Positions 21,952 through 31,669 of a stretch of 64,000 nucleotides of DNA are shown here, piece by piece. The notes beneath the pieces were generated by a model that had not been told where the DNA came from, ran no database searches, and saw only the letters and a program-made list of their open reading frames with translations. The position numbers were made by a program, and so were the translations under genes. The number at the start of each line of letters is the position of its first letter. The stretch's first letter is position 1. Where the stretch lies: NCBI RefSeq assembly GCF_014654785.1, contig NZ_BNBD01000014.1:62001-126000 (forward strand), given 5' to 3'. This DNA comes from Streptomyces mashuensis (GTDB lineage: Bacteria > Actinomycetota > Actinomycetes > Streptomycetales > Streptomycetaceae).

Positions 21952-22088
21952 GGCGGTCTCCTCGCGTCCTGCGGCTCTCGCGGCCCGTCCCCGCGATGCC
22001 TTCCTCGGCCGCCGCGCCGTGACACCGGGTGCGCGGCGGGTTCACCCGGCCGGGCCGCGGGAAGGCGCGGAAGGGGTGTTGGCGCCTG

Positions 22089-22118
22089 CTTGACATGGTC
22101 CCACTCAAGTTTTATGCA
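22089..22118 (+). promoter_or_regulatory. HspR operator (HAIR) overlapping the dnaK promoter
   Basis: CTTGACA (22089-22095), exactly 7 bases, then ACTCAAG (22103-22109) matches the HAIR consensus CTTGAGT-N7-ACTCAAG at 12 of 14 positions, with the right half perfect. The left half also supplies a TTGACA -35 box (22090-22095). A TATGCA at 22113-22118, 17 bp away, is the best -10. Repressor binding here would block polymerase, so this dnaK should be heat-inducible through HspR. Confidence 0.78.
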
Positions 22119-22157
22119 GGAAGGCAAGGCAACGGAGCACCGGCGAGGAGCGCTGAG

Positions 22158-24035
<1,878 letters not shown>

Positions 24036-24052
24036 GCGTCGCCCCCGCCGCC

Positions 24053-24095
24053 CCGAGCCGCTCCTGAGCGGCCGTCGAGCGGGCCGCCGTACGGT
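24053..24095 (+). promoter_or_regulatory. SARP-type direct repeats and -10 box before the first O-methyltransferase
   Basis: Three heptamers, CCGAGCC (24053), CTGAGCG (24064) and TCGAGCG (24075), start exactly 11 bp apart. Eight bases after the last comes TACGGT (24090-24095), a good -10. Eleven-base spacing with 8 bp to the -10 is the known layout of SARP activator sites. The predicted transcript would start near 24102. Confidence 0.65.
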
Positions 24096-24128
24096 CCTCC
24101 CGGCAGCGCCGGACCGCTGCCGGGAGGA
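24095..24128 (+). terminator. Hairpin after dnaK whose right arm contains the methyltransferase ribosome site
   Basis: TCCTCCCGGCAGC (24095-24107) pairs perfectly with GCTGCCGGGAGGA (24116-24128) over an 8-base loop. It can end the dnaK transcript. The right arm contains the GGGAGGAG ribosome site of the next gene, so read-through RNA would have that site hidden. Confidence 0.7.
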
Positions 24129-24137
24129 GACGGGCGC

Positions 24138-25172
24138 ATGCCGAAGGGTGCGGAGGGTGCGGGGGCGGAGCGGGCGGAGGTCACGGCCGAGCCGCTGTTG
24201 CGGATGGCCGCCGACTTCTACAAGTGGCGCACGGTCCTGTTCGCCGTGGAACTGGACCTCTTCACGGGCCTGCGCGACACGCCGCTGACGTGGGAGGAGG
24301 TCCGGGACCGGTTCGGGGTGGCGGACCGGGGCGCGCGGGACTTCCTGGACGCGCTGGTGGCGGTCGGGCTGCTGGAGCGGGAGGCCGGCCGGTACCGTCC
24401 GGCGCCCCTGGCGGCGCGGTTCCTGACGAGCGACGACGGCGCATACCTGGGCCGGTTCCTGGAGCAGGCCGACGCCCGCTGGGCGCGGCTGGGCGAGGGG
24501 CTGCTGACCGGGAAGCCGCAGAACGGGGCCTCCGGCGAGGCGGGCATGTTCGCCCGGCAGCACCGGGGCATCGAGGCGTGGCGGGCGTACTACGGGGGCA
24601 TGGACGCCCTCAACGGGCCGAGCGGCGCGGCGCTGGCCGGGGCGTTCGACTGGGCGTCGGTCAAGCGGGTCACGGACGTGGGCGGGGCCCGCGGCAACGT
24701 GCTGGCGCAGCTGGTGCGGGCGCACCCGCACCTGGAGGCGACGGTCTTCGACCTGCCGCCGGTGGCCGACGTGTTCGCCGAGCACATGGCGGCGCTGGGC
24801 ATGACGGGGCGGATCGGGTTCCACGCGGGTGACTTCTTCCGCGACCCGCTGCCGCCGTCGGACGTGGTGGTCTTCGGCCACGTGCTGCACGACTGGGACC
24901 CGGGGCAGCGGCGGCGGCTGGCGGCGGCCGCCTTCGAGGCGCTGCCGCCGGGCGGCTGGGCGCTGGTGTACGACACGATGGTGGACGAGGAGCGGCGGGA
25001 GAAGGCGGCGCCGCTGCTGGTGAGCCTGAACATGATGCTGTGCACCCCCGGTGGCGGCGAGTACACGCCGGCGGAGGGCGCGGAATGGTTCCGCGAGGCG
25101 GGGTTCGCGGAGGTCGAGCACCGCCCGCTGGCGGGCGACGACACGCTGCTGATCGCCCGCCGGGCCCGGTGA
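24138..25172 (+). CDS. O-methyltransferase 1 (acetylserotonin/DnrK-type)
   Basis: A 344-residue SAM-dependent O-methyltransferase of the plant-COMT/DnrK family. It has an N-terminal winged-helix dimerisation domain (LLRMAADFYKWRTVLFAVELDLF to LLEREAGRY) and a C-terminal Rossmann domain. The SAM loop is VTDVGGARGNVL, the acidic ribose-binding segment follows in ATVFDLPPV, and the catalytic segment is GHVLHDWDP with the conserved His. It is the first gene of the tailoring cluster and is followed 13 bp later by a class I methyltransferase. It shares strong similarity with the paralogues at 32,535, 34,946 and 37,915. The acceptor hydroxyl is unknown. Confidence 0.93.
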   Translation: MPKGAEGAGAERAEVTAEPLLRMAADFYKWRTVLFAVELDLFTGLRDTPLTWEEVRDRFGVADRGARDFLDALVAVGLLEREAGRYRPAPLAARFLTSDDGAYLGRFLEQADARWARLGEGLLTGKPQNGASGEAGMFARQHRGIEAWRAYYGGMDALNGPSGAALAGAFDWASVKRVTDVGGARGNVLAQLVRAHPHLEATVFDLPPVADVFAEHMAALGMTGRIGFHAGDFFRDPLPPSDVVVFGHVLHDWDPGQRRRLAAAAFEALPPGGWALVYDTMVDEERREKAAPLLVSLNMMLCTPGGGEYTPAEGAEWFREAGFAEVEHRPLAGDDTLLIARRAR

Positions 25173-25185
25173 GAGGAGAGCTGCC

Positions 25186-25866
25186 GTGCGAACGGGGACC
25201 TCGGAGCCGGGCGCGCTCGACGCGCGGACCCGGCACGCCCAGGAGGCGTACACCCGGCGGCGCCTGGCGGTCTACGACGCCGTGGTGCTGGGCCTGTTCT
25301 GCTCCGCGGTGTGGCGGTGCCCGCGCCGCCGGATGCTGCGGTTGTACGAGCGGGCGGCGGGGCCGCGCCACCTCGACGTGGGGCCGGGCACCGGGTACTT
25401 CCTGGACCGGTGCCGCTTCCCGGTGGAGCGGCCGGAGATCACGCTGCTGGACCTGAGCGAGGAGTGCCTGGAGATGTCGGCGCGCCGGCTGGCCCGGTAC
25501 GCGCCCGCGACGTGCCGGGCGAACCTGCTGGAGCCGTTGCCGCTGCCGTCGGGGCACTTCGACTCGGTGGGCCTGAACCTGGTGCTGCACACGGTGCCGG
25601 GCGGCTGGGACGTCAAGGGTGCGGTGTTCGCGGAGGCGGCGCGGGTGCTGCGGCCGGGCGGGACGCTGTTCGGCTCGACCGTGCTGGCCACCGGCGTGCC
25701 GATGAACGCGCTCACCCGGCGGCTGCTCGCCGAGCAGCACCGGCGGGGCAACTTCCAGAACCAGGGCGACGACCCGGAGGGGCTGCGGCGGCGGTTGCGG
25801 GCCGTGTTCCCGGACGCCCGGGTGGTGGTGCGGGGCAGCGTGGCGCTGTTCCGGGCGACCGTCTGA
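25186..25866 (+). CDS. Class I SAM-dependent methyltransferase
   Basis: A 226-residue methyltransferase of the UbiE/Methyltransf_11 type. The SAM-binding motif I is HLDVGPGTGYFLD, motif II ITLLDLSEECLEMS, motif III GHFDSVGLNLVLHTVPG, and AARVLRPGGTLFG closes the core. The GTG at 25186 follows GAGAGGAGAG. It probably forms an operon with the upstream O-methyltransferase and methylates an O, N or C atom of the cluster product; which one cannot be read. Confidence 0.9.
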   Translation: MRTGTSEPGALDARTRHAQEAYTRRRLAVYDAVVLGLFCSAVWRCPRRRMLRLYERAAGPRHLDVGPGTGYFLDRCRFPVERPEITLLDLSEECLEMSARRLARYAPATCRANLLEPLPLPSGHFDSVGLNLVLHTVPGGWDVKGAVFAEAARVLRPGGTLFGSTVLATGVPMNALTRRLLAEQHRRGNFQNQGDDPEGLRRRLRAVFPDARVVVRGSVALFRATV

Positions 25867-25877
25867 CGGGGCGGTCC

Positions 25878-25919
25878 GGGGCCGGGGCGCCGCACCGTAC
25901 GGGTGCGACGCCCCGGCCC
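25878..25919. terminator. Bidirectional terminator between convergent genes
   Basis: A long GC stem (GGGCCGGGGCG-CGCACC paired with GGTGCG-CGCCCCGGCCC, one mismatch) with a small loop lies between the methyltransferase and the minus-strand reductase. Confidence 0.75.
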
Positions 25920-25932
25920 TCGCCTGTGTGCG

Positions 25933-26700
25933 TCAGCGGCCGCCGGCCGCGTGGATGACCTCGCCGTTGATGGCGCGGTTGGCGTCCGAGCCGAGGAAGA
26001 GGATGAGGTTGGCGACGTCCTCGGGGTCGCTGATGCGGCCGCTGGGGGTGCGCTCGATCTCCTTGTCCACCATCTCCCGCGTGGACTCGTCCTCGAGGAG
26101 CTGCTCGAAGAACTCGGTGCGCGTGGCGCCGGGGGCGACCACGTTGGCGAGCACGCCCTGGCGGCTCCACATCAGGCCCTTGGCGAATCCGTGCAGGGCC
26201 GCCTTGGAGCCGCTGTATATCTCCGAGCGCCACATGCCGTACTGCGCGGTGATCGAGGAGAGCAGGACGATGCGGCCCCAGCCGTTCTCCCGCATGCCCT
26301 TGAGGACGCGCTGGACGGTGAGCATGTGCCCTTCGGTGTTGGCCCGGAATCGGGTCGTCCATTTCGCCGGGTCGAGGTCCTCGAAGGCGTCGTCCTCGCC
26401 CGGGTCGCCCCAGGTGAACCAGAGGGCGTTCGCCACCAGGACGTCGATGCCGCCGAATTCCTCGCGCACCGCGTCCACGGCGGACACGATCGAGGCCGGG
26501 TCGCGCAGTTCGTAGGGCACGGCCATCGCCCGGCCCGGCCCGCCCAGCTCCTCGACCAGCTTCGCGGCCTCCTCGGCCGACGAGTTGTAGGTGATGGCCA
26601 CACGGGCGTTCTCCCGGGCGTACAACAGGGCGGTCGCGCGACCGATTCCCCTGGTGCCCCCCGTGATCAACACCCGTTTGTCCGTGAGACCCAGATCCAT
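25933..26700 (-). CDS. Short-chain dehydrogenase/reductase
   Basis: A 255-residue NAD(P)-dependent reductase. The Rossmann loop is ITGGTRGIGRA. The catalytic set is Ser in LLSSITAQ and YSGSK for Tyr and Lys. PGATRTEFFEQLL and the C-terminal EVIHAAGGR complete the family pattern. The ATG at 26700 follows GAGGAGAG. It is the only leftward gene of the left half of the cluster and has its own promoter embedded in a large inverted repeat. It may act as a ketoreductase on the cluster substrate. Confidence 0.92.
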   Translation of the reverse strand: MDLGLTDKRVLITGGTRGIGRATALLYARENARVAITYNSSAEEAAKLVEELGGPGRAMAVPYELRDPASIVSAVDAVREEFGGIDVLVANALWFTWGDPGEDDAFEDLDPAKWTTRFRANTEGHMLTVQRVLKGMRENGWGRIVLLSSITAQYGMWRSEIYSGSKAALHGFAKGLMWSRQGVLANVVAPGATRTEFFEQLLEDESTREMVDKEIERTPSGRISDPEDVANLILFLGSDANRAINGEVIHAAGGR

Positions 26701-26781
26701 GGGCAACTCTCCTCGAGCGAAAACGGCGGAGTCCATTCCGCCGATGCCGAACGCGGGTCGTGCGCAACCCGCCGGGATTGA

Positions 26782-26820
26782 GATAGTCGCCAGACTATTA
26801 GTCATCCAGGCGACTATCAA
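26782..26820 (-). promoter_or_regulatory. Promoter embedded in a 10-bp-arm inverted repeat upstream of the reductase
   Basis: GATAGTCGCC (26782-26791) and GGCGACTATC (26809-26818) are perfect complements. Between them GACTA-T-TAGTC (26793-26803) is a second perfect palindrome. On the minus strand TTGATA (26820-26815) and TAGTCT (26797-26792) are spaced by 17 bp, a good vegetative promoter. A repressor binding the repeat would shut off the reductase gene. The cognate regulator is not evident. Confidence 0.72.
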
Positions 26821-27168
26821 GGGAGATCACCACCCCGGTAAAAGATCCACTCCTCCCCCCGGTCACCTGCTCCTTTCCACTCCGCATGGTGTCACCGCTA
26901 AAGGACTGACCAAAATTCGAGGGAAATTCCAACAGCGCTCTAGCGAAAGTCCATGTCATACCGCTAGACCAATCCATGGCTTTCCACCGGACCTGAAGCG
27001 GGTCTCCACCGGGAGTCGAGCGCACGGGCCAACCAACCGCGAAGGTTTCTCATCGCACGCACCACCGCGCCGGCCGGGGCATCGGTCGCCCCTGCCAATA
27101 GGGCGCGCGTACGTGATCGGTCGTGAATCCGTTTCGCCGCCAGGCGGATCAGCAAAGGGGAAGCTCGC
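26821..27168. other. Intergenic regulatory region between the reductase and SARP genes
   Basis: The 468-bp gap between these divergent genes has no coding signal that I can support. It is less GC-rich than its surroundings. Besides the reductase promoter it contains a perfect TCTAGCG/CGCTAGA inverted repeat (26939-26945 and 26962-26968, 16-bp spacer), a GGAA-A-TTCC palindrome (26922-26930) and the 11-bp-period repeats at 26983-27022. The SARP ribosome site is AGGGGAAG just before 27169. Confidence 0.6.
26983..27022 (+). promoter_or_regulatory. SARP-type direct repeats upstream of the SARP gene itself
   Basis: Four heptamers start exactly 11 bp apart: TCCACCG (26983), TGAAGCG (26994), TCCACCG (27005) and TCGAGCG (27016). 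The first and third are identical. No good -10 lies 8 bp downstream, so the array may act on a less typical promoter or on autoregulation. The match to the other three arrays in the cluster is the main support. Confidence 0.5.
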
Positions 27169-28998
27169 ATGCATGTCAGAGTGCTGGGGGAGTTCGAAGT
27201 CCGGCGCGCGGGGGCGGATCTGACCCCTTCCGCCCCGAAGCTGCGGCAGGTGTTCGCGCTGCTCGCCGTCGAGGCGAACCGCGCGGTGCGCACGGACCAG
27301 CTCATCGAGGAACTGTGGGAGGACCGGCCGCCGCTGAGCGCGGTCACCACCCTGCAGACGTACATCTACCAGCTGCGCAAGCTGCTCGGCTGGCCGGCCA
27401 CGACCGGGCCCGATGTCGGCACGGGCACCAGGCAGGTCGCGCTGCGCACGACGCCCGGCGGTTACGTGCTCGACCTACCGGAGGGTGCTCTGGATGCCGT
27501 AGAGTTCGAAGACTTGGCAGTTCTCGGGCGCTCGCAGCTCATGAAAGGATGTTTCGAGGAGGCGGCCGGCACGTTACGCCAGGCGCTGGAACTCTGGAAC
27601 GGGCGGGCATTCGGCGCCATCTCCCCCGGGCCCCTCTTACACGCACAATTGGTGCGTCTGGAGGAGCTGCGAAAGCTGGCCCTCGACCATCGCATCGAGG
27701 CGGACCTCCGGCTGGGCCGCCACATGGATCTGATAGGCGAACTCAGCACATTGACGGCCCAGCAGCCGACCCATGAGGGATTTCAGGCGAAGCTCATGCT
27801 GAGCCTATATCGGGCGGGCCGCCGGGCCGAGGCGCTCCAGGCGTATCAGCGCGCCCGGACCGCCCTCGCGGGCGAACTCGGCCTGGAGCCCTCGGCCGAG
27901 CTGCGGCGGCTGCACCAGGCGATCCTCAGCGCGGACCCCGCCCTGGACGCGCCCGCCGGCGCGGCCTGCCCCTCCCCCGCCGTGGCCACCCGGCGCCAGC
28001 CCAACCAGCTGCCGCTGGACACCGGCCGCCTGGTGGGCCGCGAGCAGGCGCTCGACGAGGTCCGCCGGGCGCTGACCGAGCACGACCGGGACACCCCGGT
28101 GGTCGCGCTGACGGTGGGCGCGCCCGGCTCGGGCAAGTCGGCGTTCGCGGTGCACGCGGCGCACCGGGTGCGCGGCGACTACCCGGACGGGGTGCTGTTC
28201 GCCCGGTTGCAGCGGCCGGACGGGTCGGTGGTGCCCTCCGCCCAGGTGCTGGGCGACTTCCTGTGCGCGCTGGGCCTGGGGCCCGGCGGCCCGGGGGTGT
28301 CGCTGGAGGAGATGCAGACGGCGTTCCGCAACTGGACGGCGCGGCGCCGGCTGCTGGTGGTGCTCGACGACGTCGTGGAGACCGAGCAGATCAACGCGTT
28401 GATGCCGAGCGCCGGTTGCGCGGTGATCGCCTCCAGCAGGCGGCTGCTGTCGCACCCCGCGGTCCTCATCACCACCCGGACCGCGCCGCTGGAGGACGAG
28501 ACGTCGCAGTGCATGCTCGTGGACGTGCTGGGCGCCGACCGGGTGCGGGAGGACAGCGCCGGACTGGGCGAGCTGGTGAAGCTGTCCGGCGGGCTCCCGA
28601 TGACGCTGCGGGCCGCGGCCAGCCTGCTCCAGCTGCGGCCGCACTGGCCGATCGCCAAGCTGCTGGCGCGGGCGCGCGGCGACGTCCGGCGGATCCCGCC
28701 GGCCACCACGGACGCGCCGAACATCACCGACAGCGTGGCCCGTTCCTTCCGGCTGCTGTCCAGCAAGGAGCAGACCGCCTTCCGGGCCGTGGCCGCGACG
28801 GCCGAGCCGTGCGTATCGGCCGCCGCGGCGGCCGAACTGCTGGGCGTGGACGAGGCGGAGGCCGAACTGCTGCTGGAGGACCTGGTGGAGTTCCAGCTGG
28901 CGGAGGCGGAGGACGTGGACGGCGCCGGGGCGTTCCGCTACTCGATCCGGGCGCCGTTCCGCACGGTGGCGCCGAGCCTGACGGCGTCCTCCTGCTGA
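27169..28998 (+). CDS. SARP-family pathway-specific activator with NB-ARC-type ATPase domain
   Basis: A 609-residue Streptomyces antibiotic regulatory protein. The N-terminus (MHVRVLGEFEVRR to PGGYVLDL) is the OmpR-like DNA-binding winged helix. Next is the bacterial transcriptional activator domain (about 95-260), ending ELGLEPSAELRRLHQAIL. A nucleotide-binding domain follows, with Walker A VGAPGSGKSAF and Walker B LLVVLDDV. The usual C-terminal TPR region of large SARPs is absent. Two TTA leucine codons (27574-27576, codon 136; 27637-27639, codon 157) should make translation depend on the bldA tRNA. The stretch 27480-27790 is less GC-rich than the rest. It is the only regulator of the tailoring cluster. 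Confidence 0.95.
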   Translation: MHVRVLGEFEVRRAGADLTPSAPKLRQVFALLAVEANRAVRTDQLIEELWEDRPPLSAVTTLQTYIYQLRKLLGWPATTGPDVGTGTRQVALRTTPGGYVLDLPEGALDAVEFEDLAVLGRSQLMKGCFEEAAGTLRQALELWNGRAFGAISPGPLLHAQLVRLEELRKLALDHRIEADLRLGRHMDLIGELSTLTAQQPTHEGFQAKLMLSLYRAGRRAEALQAYQRARTALAGELGLEPSAELRRLHQAILSADPALDAPAGAACPSPAVATRRQPNQLPLDTGRLVGREQALDEVRRALTEHDRDTPVVALTVGAPGSGKSAFAVHAAHRVRGDYPDGVLFARLQRPDGSVVPSAQVLGDFLCALGLGPGGPGVSLEEMQTAFRNWTARRRLLVVLDDVVETEQINALMPSAGCAVIASSRRLLSHPAVLITTRTAPLEDETSQCMLVDVLGADRVREDSAGLGELVKLSGGLPMTLRAAASLLQLRPHWPIAKLLARARGDVRRIPPATTDAPNITDSVARSFRLLSSKEQTAFRAVAATAEPCVSAAAAAELLGVDEAEAELLLEDLVEFQLAEAEDVDGAGAFRYSIRAPFRTVAPSLTASSC

Positions 28999-29032
28999 GC
29001 CGTGCCCTGCGTCGCACGGGACGGGCCGGGTC

Positions 29033-29075
29033 CCGAGTGCCGCTCAAGCCCTCCTCGACCGGCCCCTGGAAGCTT
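29033..29075 (+). promoter_or_regulatory. SARP-type direct repeats before the halogenase-like operon
   Basis: Heptamers CCGAGTG (29033), TCAAGCC (29044) and TCGACCG (29055) start exactly 11 bp apart. Eight bases after the last lies AAGCTT (29070-29075), which keeps the two most conserved -10 positions (A2, T6). It lies in the 137-bp gap between the SARP gene and the operon. Confidence 0.55.
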
Positions 29076-29135
29076 ACGGCCCGGCGCCCGTGCGCCGCGG
29101 AGGGCGCCGAACCGGGCGGAACGAGAGGGGATGGC

Positions 29136-30521
29136 ATGCGTGCTGGGACCGAGGTGCTGGTCATCGGCGGCGGGCCCGCCGGGTCCACGGCCGCGGGGCT
29201 GCTCGCCAAGCAGGGCGTACGGGTGACGCTGCTGGAACGGGAGACCTTCCCCCGCTACCACATCGGCGAATCGATTCTGCCGTCCTGCCGGCCGATCTTC
29301 GAGCTGCTGGGCGTGTGGGACGACCTGGAGGCGTACGGCTTCCGGGCCAAGGGCGGCGCCTACTTCTGCTGGGGCCCCGAGGAGTGGGAGGTGCGGTTCA
29401 CCGACCTGGCCGCCGGCGGCGACGACCGGGTCAACGCCTGGCAGGTGACCCGCGCCGACTTCGACAAGCTGCTGCTGGACCACGCCCGGAAGCTGGGCGT
29501 GGAGGTGCACGAGGGCGTGACCGTCAAGGAGGTCGAGTTCGACGGCGACCGGCCGGTCGCCGCCCACTGGGCGCGCGGCGCCGACGAAGGCCGCATCACC
29601 TTCGACCAGCTCGTCGACGCGTCGGGGCGGCACGGCCTCCTGGCCGCCCGGCAGCTACGGACACGTACGCTCCACAACGTCTTCCGCAACGTGGCGACCT
29701 GGAGCTACTGGAAGGGCGCCCGGCCACTGGGCAAGGGACCCGACGGCGCCATCACCGTCGCCTCGGTGCCCGACGGGTGGTTCTGGGCGATCCCGCTGCA
29801 CGACGGCACCACCAGCGTGGGCCTGGTGACCGGCCGCGACACCTTCACCGAGCGGCGGGCCGAGCTGGGCGGCACCGACGCCGTCTACCACGAGGCGCTC
29901 GCCCGCTGCCCCGTCGTGCTCGGCATGCTGGAGGGCGCCGAGCAGTGCGCGGGCACCCGGACCGAACGCGACTACTCGTACACCAGCACCGCCTTCCAGG
30001 GGCCCGGCTACCTGTTGTGCGGCGACGCCGCCTGCTTCCTCGACCCGCTGCTGTCCACCGGCGTGCACCTGGCCACGTACAGCGCGATGCTCGCCGCCGC
30101 CGCGATCGGCTCGGTACGGCGCGGCGAGGTCACCGAGCCGGAGGCGCGGGCGTTCTTCGAGACCGTGTACCGCGGCGCCTACGAGCGGCTGCTCGTGCTG
30201 GTCTCGGTGTTCTACGAGAGCTACCGCGGCAAGGAGTACCACTTCTTCAACGCCCAGCGGCTGTCCGCGGCGGACCGCGACGAGCTCGACCTCCAGGCGT
30301 CGTTCGACCGCATCGTCACCGGCATCGCCGACCTGAAGGACGCGGAGGACGTCTACCGGCGGGTACGGCAGCACCTGGAGGGCGGCGAGAGCGGCGACCC
30401 CAACCCGCTGGCCAACCTCAACAAGGAACACGAGCTGCGCAGCGCCCCCTTCGGCCCGGACCGGGCGGTGGGCGGCCTCTACCTGAGCTACGAGCCGCAG
30501 CTGACGCTGCGCCGCGCCTGA
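29136..30521 (+). CDS. FAD-dependent halogenase-like oxidoreductase
   Basis: A 461-residue flavoprotein of the tryptophan-halogenase superfamily, closest in appearance to the CmlS-type halogenases of polyketide and amino acid pathways. Visible are the FAD-binding VIGGGPAGSTAAGLL, the halogenase signature YHIGESILPSCRP, the WFWAIP (WxWxIP) motif that separates halogenases from monooxygenases, and GDAACFLDPLLSTG. It needs reduced FAD from a reductase not found nearby. The start ATG at 29136 follows GAGAGGGG. It heads an operon of seven genes to 34,886. Halogenation is likely but unproven, because some relatives are not halogenases. Confidence 0.82.
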   Translation: MRAGTEVLVIGGGPAGSTAAGLLAKQGVRVTLLERETFPRYHIGESILPSCRPIFELLGVWDDLEAYGFRAKGGAYFCWGPEEWEVRFTDLAAGGDDRVNAWQVTRADFDKLLLDHARKLGVEVHEGVTVKEVEFDGDRPVAAHWARGADEGRITFDQLVDASGRHGLLAARQLRTRTLHNVFRNVATWSYWKGARPLGKGPDGAITVASVPDGWFWAIPLHDGTTSVGLVTGRDTFTERRAELGGTDAVYHEALARCPVVLGMLEGAEQCAGTRTERDYSYTSTAFQGPGYLLCGDAACFLDPLLSTGVHLATYSAMLAAAAIGSVRRGEVTEPEARAFFETVYRGAYERLLVLVSVFYESYRGKEYHFFNAQRLSAADRDELDLQASFDRIVTGIADLKDAEDVYRRVRQHLEGGESGDPNPLANLNKEHELRSAPFGPDRAVGGLYLSYEPQLTLRRA

Positions 30522-30542
30522 GAGCCCGAGAGGAGAGCGACG

Positions 30543-31280
30543 GTGGACCAGAACCTGTCGGGGAAGCGCGTCCTGGTGACCGGGGGCACCCGCGGCATCG
30601 GGCGCTGCACGGTGCTCGCCCTGGCCCGCGCCGGCGCGCGGGTCGTGACCTGCCACCACGGCGCCGGGGAGACCGCGGAGAGCCTGGCCCGGGAGCTGAA
30701 GGAGACCGGCGGCAGCCATCACGTCGTGCGCTGCGACGTCACCGACGCCGGTGACGTGGCGCGGCTGACGGCCGTCTGCCACGAACGGCTCGGCGGGCTG
30801 GACGTGCTCGTCAACAACGTGGGCGTGGACGGGCCGGTGCCGTTCGAGGACCTCGGCGAGGCGGAGTGGCACCGCATGTTCGACCACAACGTGACGTCCG
30901 CGTACCTGGTGACGCGGGCCGCGCTGGGCCTGCTCGCCGACGGCGCCTCGGTCGTGTGCGTCGGCTCGTCGGTGGCGCTGCGCGGCCGGGCGAACGGCGT
31001 GCACTACACCGCGTCGAAGGCGGCCCTGATCGGCTTCACCCGGGCGCTGTGCAAGGAGGTGGGGCCGCGCGGCATCCGCGTCAACACGGTGGCGCCGGGG
31101 CTGACGGAGACCGAGCCGGGGGCCGGGCTGCCGCCGCAGGCGGTGGAACGGATCGTGGGCATGACCGCGCTGGGCCGCATCTGCCGGCCGGAGGACGTCG
31201 CGGGGGCCGTGCTGTTCCTGGCCGGCGACACCTCGCGCTACATCACGGGCACCACTCTCCCTGTGGACGGAGGCATCTGA
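30543..31280 (+). CDS. Short-chain dehydrogenase/reductase (FabG-like)
   Basis: A 245-residue classical SDR. VTGGTRGIGRCT is the cofactor loop, NNVGVDGP the structural Asn segment, and the catalytic residues are Ser in VGSSVALRG with YTASK. The GTG at 30543 follows GAGAGGAGAG. It sits 21 bp after the halogenase-like gene and its stop overlaps the next start (TGATG). Its probable role is ketoreduction or dehydrogenation of the cluster substrate. Confidence 0.93.
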   Translation: MDQNLSGKRVLVTGGTRGIGRCTVLALARAGARVVTCHHGAGETAESLARELKETGGSHHVVRCDVTDAGDVARLTAVCHERLGGLDVLVNNVGVDGPVPFEDLGEAEWHRMFDHNVTSAYLVTRAALGLLADGASVVCVGSSVALRGRANGVHYTASKAALIGFTRALCKEVGPRGIRVNTVAPGLTETEPGAGLPPQAVERIVGMTALGRICRPEDVAGAVLFLAGDTSRYITGTTLPVDGGI

Positions 31281-31669
31281 TGCCGTACGCGGCCATCACC
31301 TACCGGGTCCGGCCCGGGCACGAGGACGAGATCGCCGAGCTGTTCGCCGGCTTCCGGCGGGTGGACACGCCCGAGTTCAAGGACGCGTCCGGGCGGGCGG
31401 CGGGGAAGCTGCTGGGCACGGCGGTGTTCGTCAAGGACGACGTCCTGGTCCGCGTCATCCACTACGAGGGCGACTTCGGGGCCATCGCCGGGCACATGGC
31501 GGCCCAGCCGGGCGTGCACGCCATCGAGGAGAAGCTCGCGCCGTTCCTCGCCGAGCCCCGCGACACGTCGACGGCCGACGGGTTCGCCGCCTACTTCCGC
31601 GACGCGACGATGCGCCGCGTGGCCGAGCTGTCGGTGGACACCCACCCGGGCGGGAGGACCACGGCATGA
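31280..31669 (+). CDS. SchA/CurD-like protein
   Basis: A 129-residue protein of the SchA/CurD family, an alpha/beta-barrel-like group found in aromatic polyketide and spore pigment clusters. It begins MPYAAITYRVRPGHEDEIAELF, and a second strand-helix unit with AVFVKDDVLVRVIHYEGDF is typical. The exact reaction is not established; an assisting cyclase or oxygenase role is assumed. The start overlaps the upstream SDR stop and its own stop overlaps the next start (ATGA). Confidence 0.85.
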   Translation: MPYAAITYRVRPGHEDEIAELFAGFRRVDTPEFKDASGRAAGKLLGTAVFVKDDVLVRVIHYEGDFGAIAGHMAAQPGVHAIEEKLAPFLAEPRDTSTADGFAAYFRDATMRRVAELSVDTHPGGRTTA

